Positions 63,333 to 64,000 of a stretch of 64,000 nucleotides of DNA are shown one piece after another. Positions within the stretch are counted from its first letter, which is position 1. Every line of letters starts with the position of its first letter. The stretch covers positions 1 through 64,000 of the forward strand of contig NZ_MUMH01000042.1 in assembly GCF_002155965.1 (NCBI RefSeq), read 5' to 3'. Position numbers and translations under genes: made by a program. Under the pieces are notes generated by a model that saw nothing but the letters and a program-made list of their open reading frames with translations, made no database searches and was not told where the DNA came from. Source of the DNA: Allokutzneria sp. NRRL B-24872. GTDB taxonomy: Bacteria; Actinomycetota; Actinomycetes; Mycobacteriales; Pseudonocardiaceae.

Positions 63333-64000
63333 TGGAGGTCCTTCCTGAGGTCGGCGACGGTGGCCAGCGCCTTCCAGGCGGCTTCGGGGCGCAGCGTCTC
63401 CTGGGGGTCGCCGTTGAACGGGTCGAGCAGCAGGGATTCGGCGCCCAGCGCTCGAAGCTCCGCGATGTCCTCCGCGATCTGGTCGAGGGTTCCTTCGCCC
63501 GCAAGGCGATCCTCGCCGAGCACCGGCTTGTCCGTCAGCCGCAACGCGATCCTGGGCGCCAGCGCGGGGGCTCCTGTCTCGGGCAGCTTCGCCACCGCCG
63601 CACGCATCCAGGCCGGGGTGAACCGCAGCATGTGCCAGGCGTCGCCGAAACGCATCGCCCGGCGCAGCGCGGCGTCGCTGTTGCCGCCCACCCAGATCGG
63701 GATTCGCTTGGAGCCGTAGTCGTTCTCGTCCTGCCAGACCTCGCGCAGCGTCTGGAGGGCTTCGTCGGTCAGCCGACCGCGCCGCTCGAACGGAACGCCG
63801 AGCGCCGCGAACTCCTCGCGCGCCCAGCCGACTCCGACGCCGAGGATGAAGCGTCCTCCGCTCAGCTCGTTGAGGTTCGACGACATGCGCGCCAGCACCA
63901 ACGGGTGGCGGTACGGCGCGACCACCACCGTCGTGCCGAGGCGGATGCGGTCGGTGATCCCGGCGAGCCAGGACAGCGTCGTGAACGGCTCGTAGAACGG
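63329..64000 (-). CDS. LLM-class flavin-dependent oxidoreductase (5' end outside the window)
   Basis: The C-terminal part (223 codons) of a luciferase-like monooxygenase that uses FMN or F420. Seen are SWLAGITDRIRLGTTVVVAP, YRHPLVLARMSSNLNELSGG, RFILGVGVGWAREEF and IPIWVGGNSDAALRRAMRFG. In this family those mark the beta-barrel and cofactor pocket; F420 use is common in actinobacteria but cannot be fixed from the fragment. It is translated together with the downstream deaminase. The start lies right of base 64000. Confidence 0.85.
   Translation of the reverse strand, partial: PFYEPFTTLSWLAGITDRIRLGTTVVVAPYRHPLVLARMSSNLNELSGGRFILGVGVGWAREEFAALGVPFERRGRLTDEALQTLREVWQDENDYGSKRIPIWVGGNSDAALRRAMRFGDAWHMLRFTPAWMRAAVAKLPETGAPALAPRIALRLTDKPVLGEDRLAGEGTLDQIAEDIAELRALGAESLLLDPFNGDPQETLRPEAAWKALATVADLRKDLQ

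Overview
The window is a chromosomal piece of a high-GC Gram-positive actinomycete, most likely of the Pseudonocardiales (Lentzea, Saccharothrix and Actinokineospora relatives). The signs are very high GC with strong third-position G/C bias, many GTG starts, genes placed 6-8 nt after a -10 box (leaderless transcripts), and gene order shared with mycobacteria: recR-ebfC next to a peptidoglycan amidase, dnaX next to the SRP RNA, and tyrA next to the tadA pair. The genus is an inference; no 16S rRNA is present.

Layout. 0-10.1 kb: secreted and carbohydrate functions (SGNH hydrolase cut by the left edge, HxlR regulator, secreted pullulanase, M64 metallopeptidase, SPFH-like lipoprotein, secreted GH3 beta-glucosidase with a LacI/CebR-type operator). 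10.1-11.2 kb: a small odd region with a folded intergenic segment and a HEPN-type gene broken by an in-frame TGA. 11.2-16.7 kb: M50 protease, then the housekeeping run valS, folC, an uncharted 57-aa gene and a DUF4233 gene. 16.7-24.8 kb: a GNAT/TetR divergon leading into a formate/oxalate-looking set (FdhF-like molybdoenzyme, OFA-family transporter, FdhD, CaiB/BaiF CoA-transferase). 24.8-26.5 kb: Tat-type esterase and a VapBC pair. 26.5-31.7 kb: recR, ebfC, lipoprotein amidase, dnaX, SRP RNA. 31.8-34.8 kb: ATP-grasp ligase, small kinase, tRNA-Ser(GGA), then accessory genes. 34.8-44.5 kb: large secreted nuclease, APH(3')-like phosphotransferase, tRNA-Ser(CGA), CsbD, tadA pair, tyrA, an FN3 membrane-anchored protein and a thiolase. 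44.5-49.2 kb: cell-surface functions including a thioester-forming, LANTG-sorted protein. 49.4-52.2 kb: NarL-type two-component system with a coupled methyltransferase. 54.7-59.2 kb: tRNA-Arg and tRNA-Ser, acetoacetyl-CoA synthetase with a coupled 59-aa gene, a DLH-fold protein lacking its nucleophile, and hisC. 59.2-62.4 kb: accessory stretch with two toxin-antitoxin modules around two paralogous secreted proteins. 62.4-64 kb: VOC protein, deaminase and an F420/FMN-type oxidoreductase cut by the right edge.

The most unusual non-genic signal is a set of three 61-63-bp palindromes (26451, 29300, 49174), each directly after a coding region and each centred on GAGCGCTC. That is also the core of the CebR-type operator in front of the GH3 gene. 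Other points of interest are the TGA-interrupted HEPN gene beside a folded RNA-like segment, an antisense gene pair in which one triplet decides which strand stops, and two small translationally coupled genes that ordinary length cut-offs would miss.
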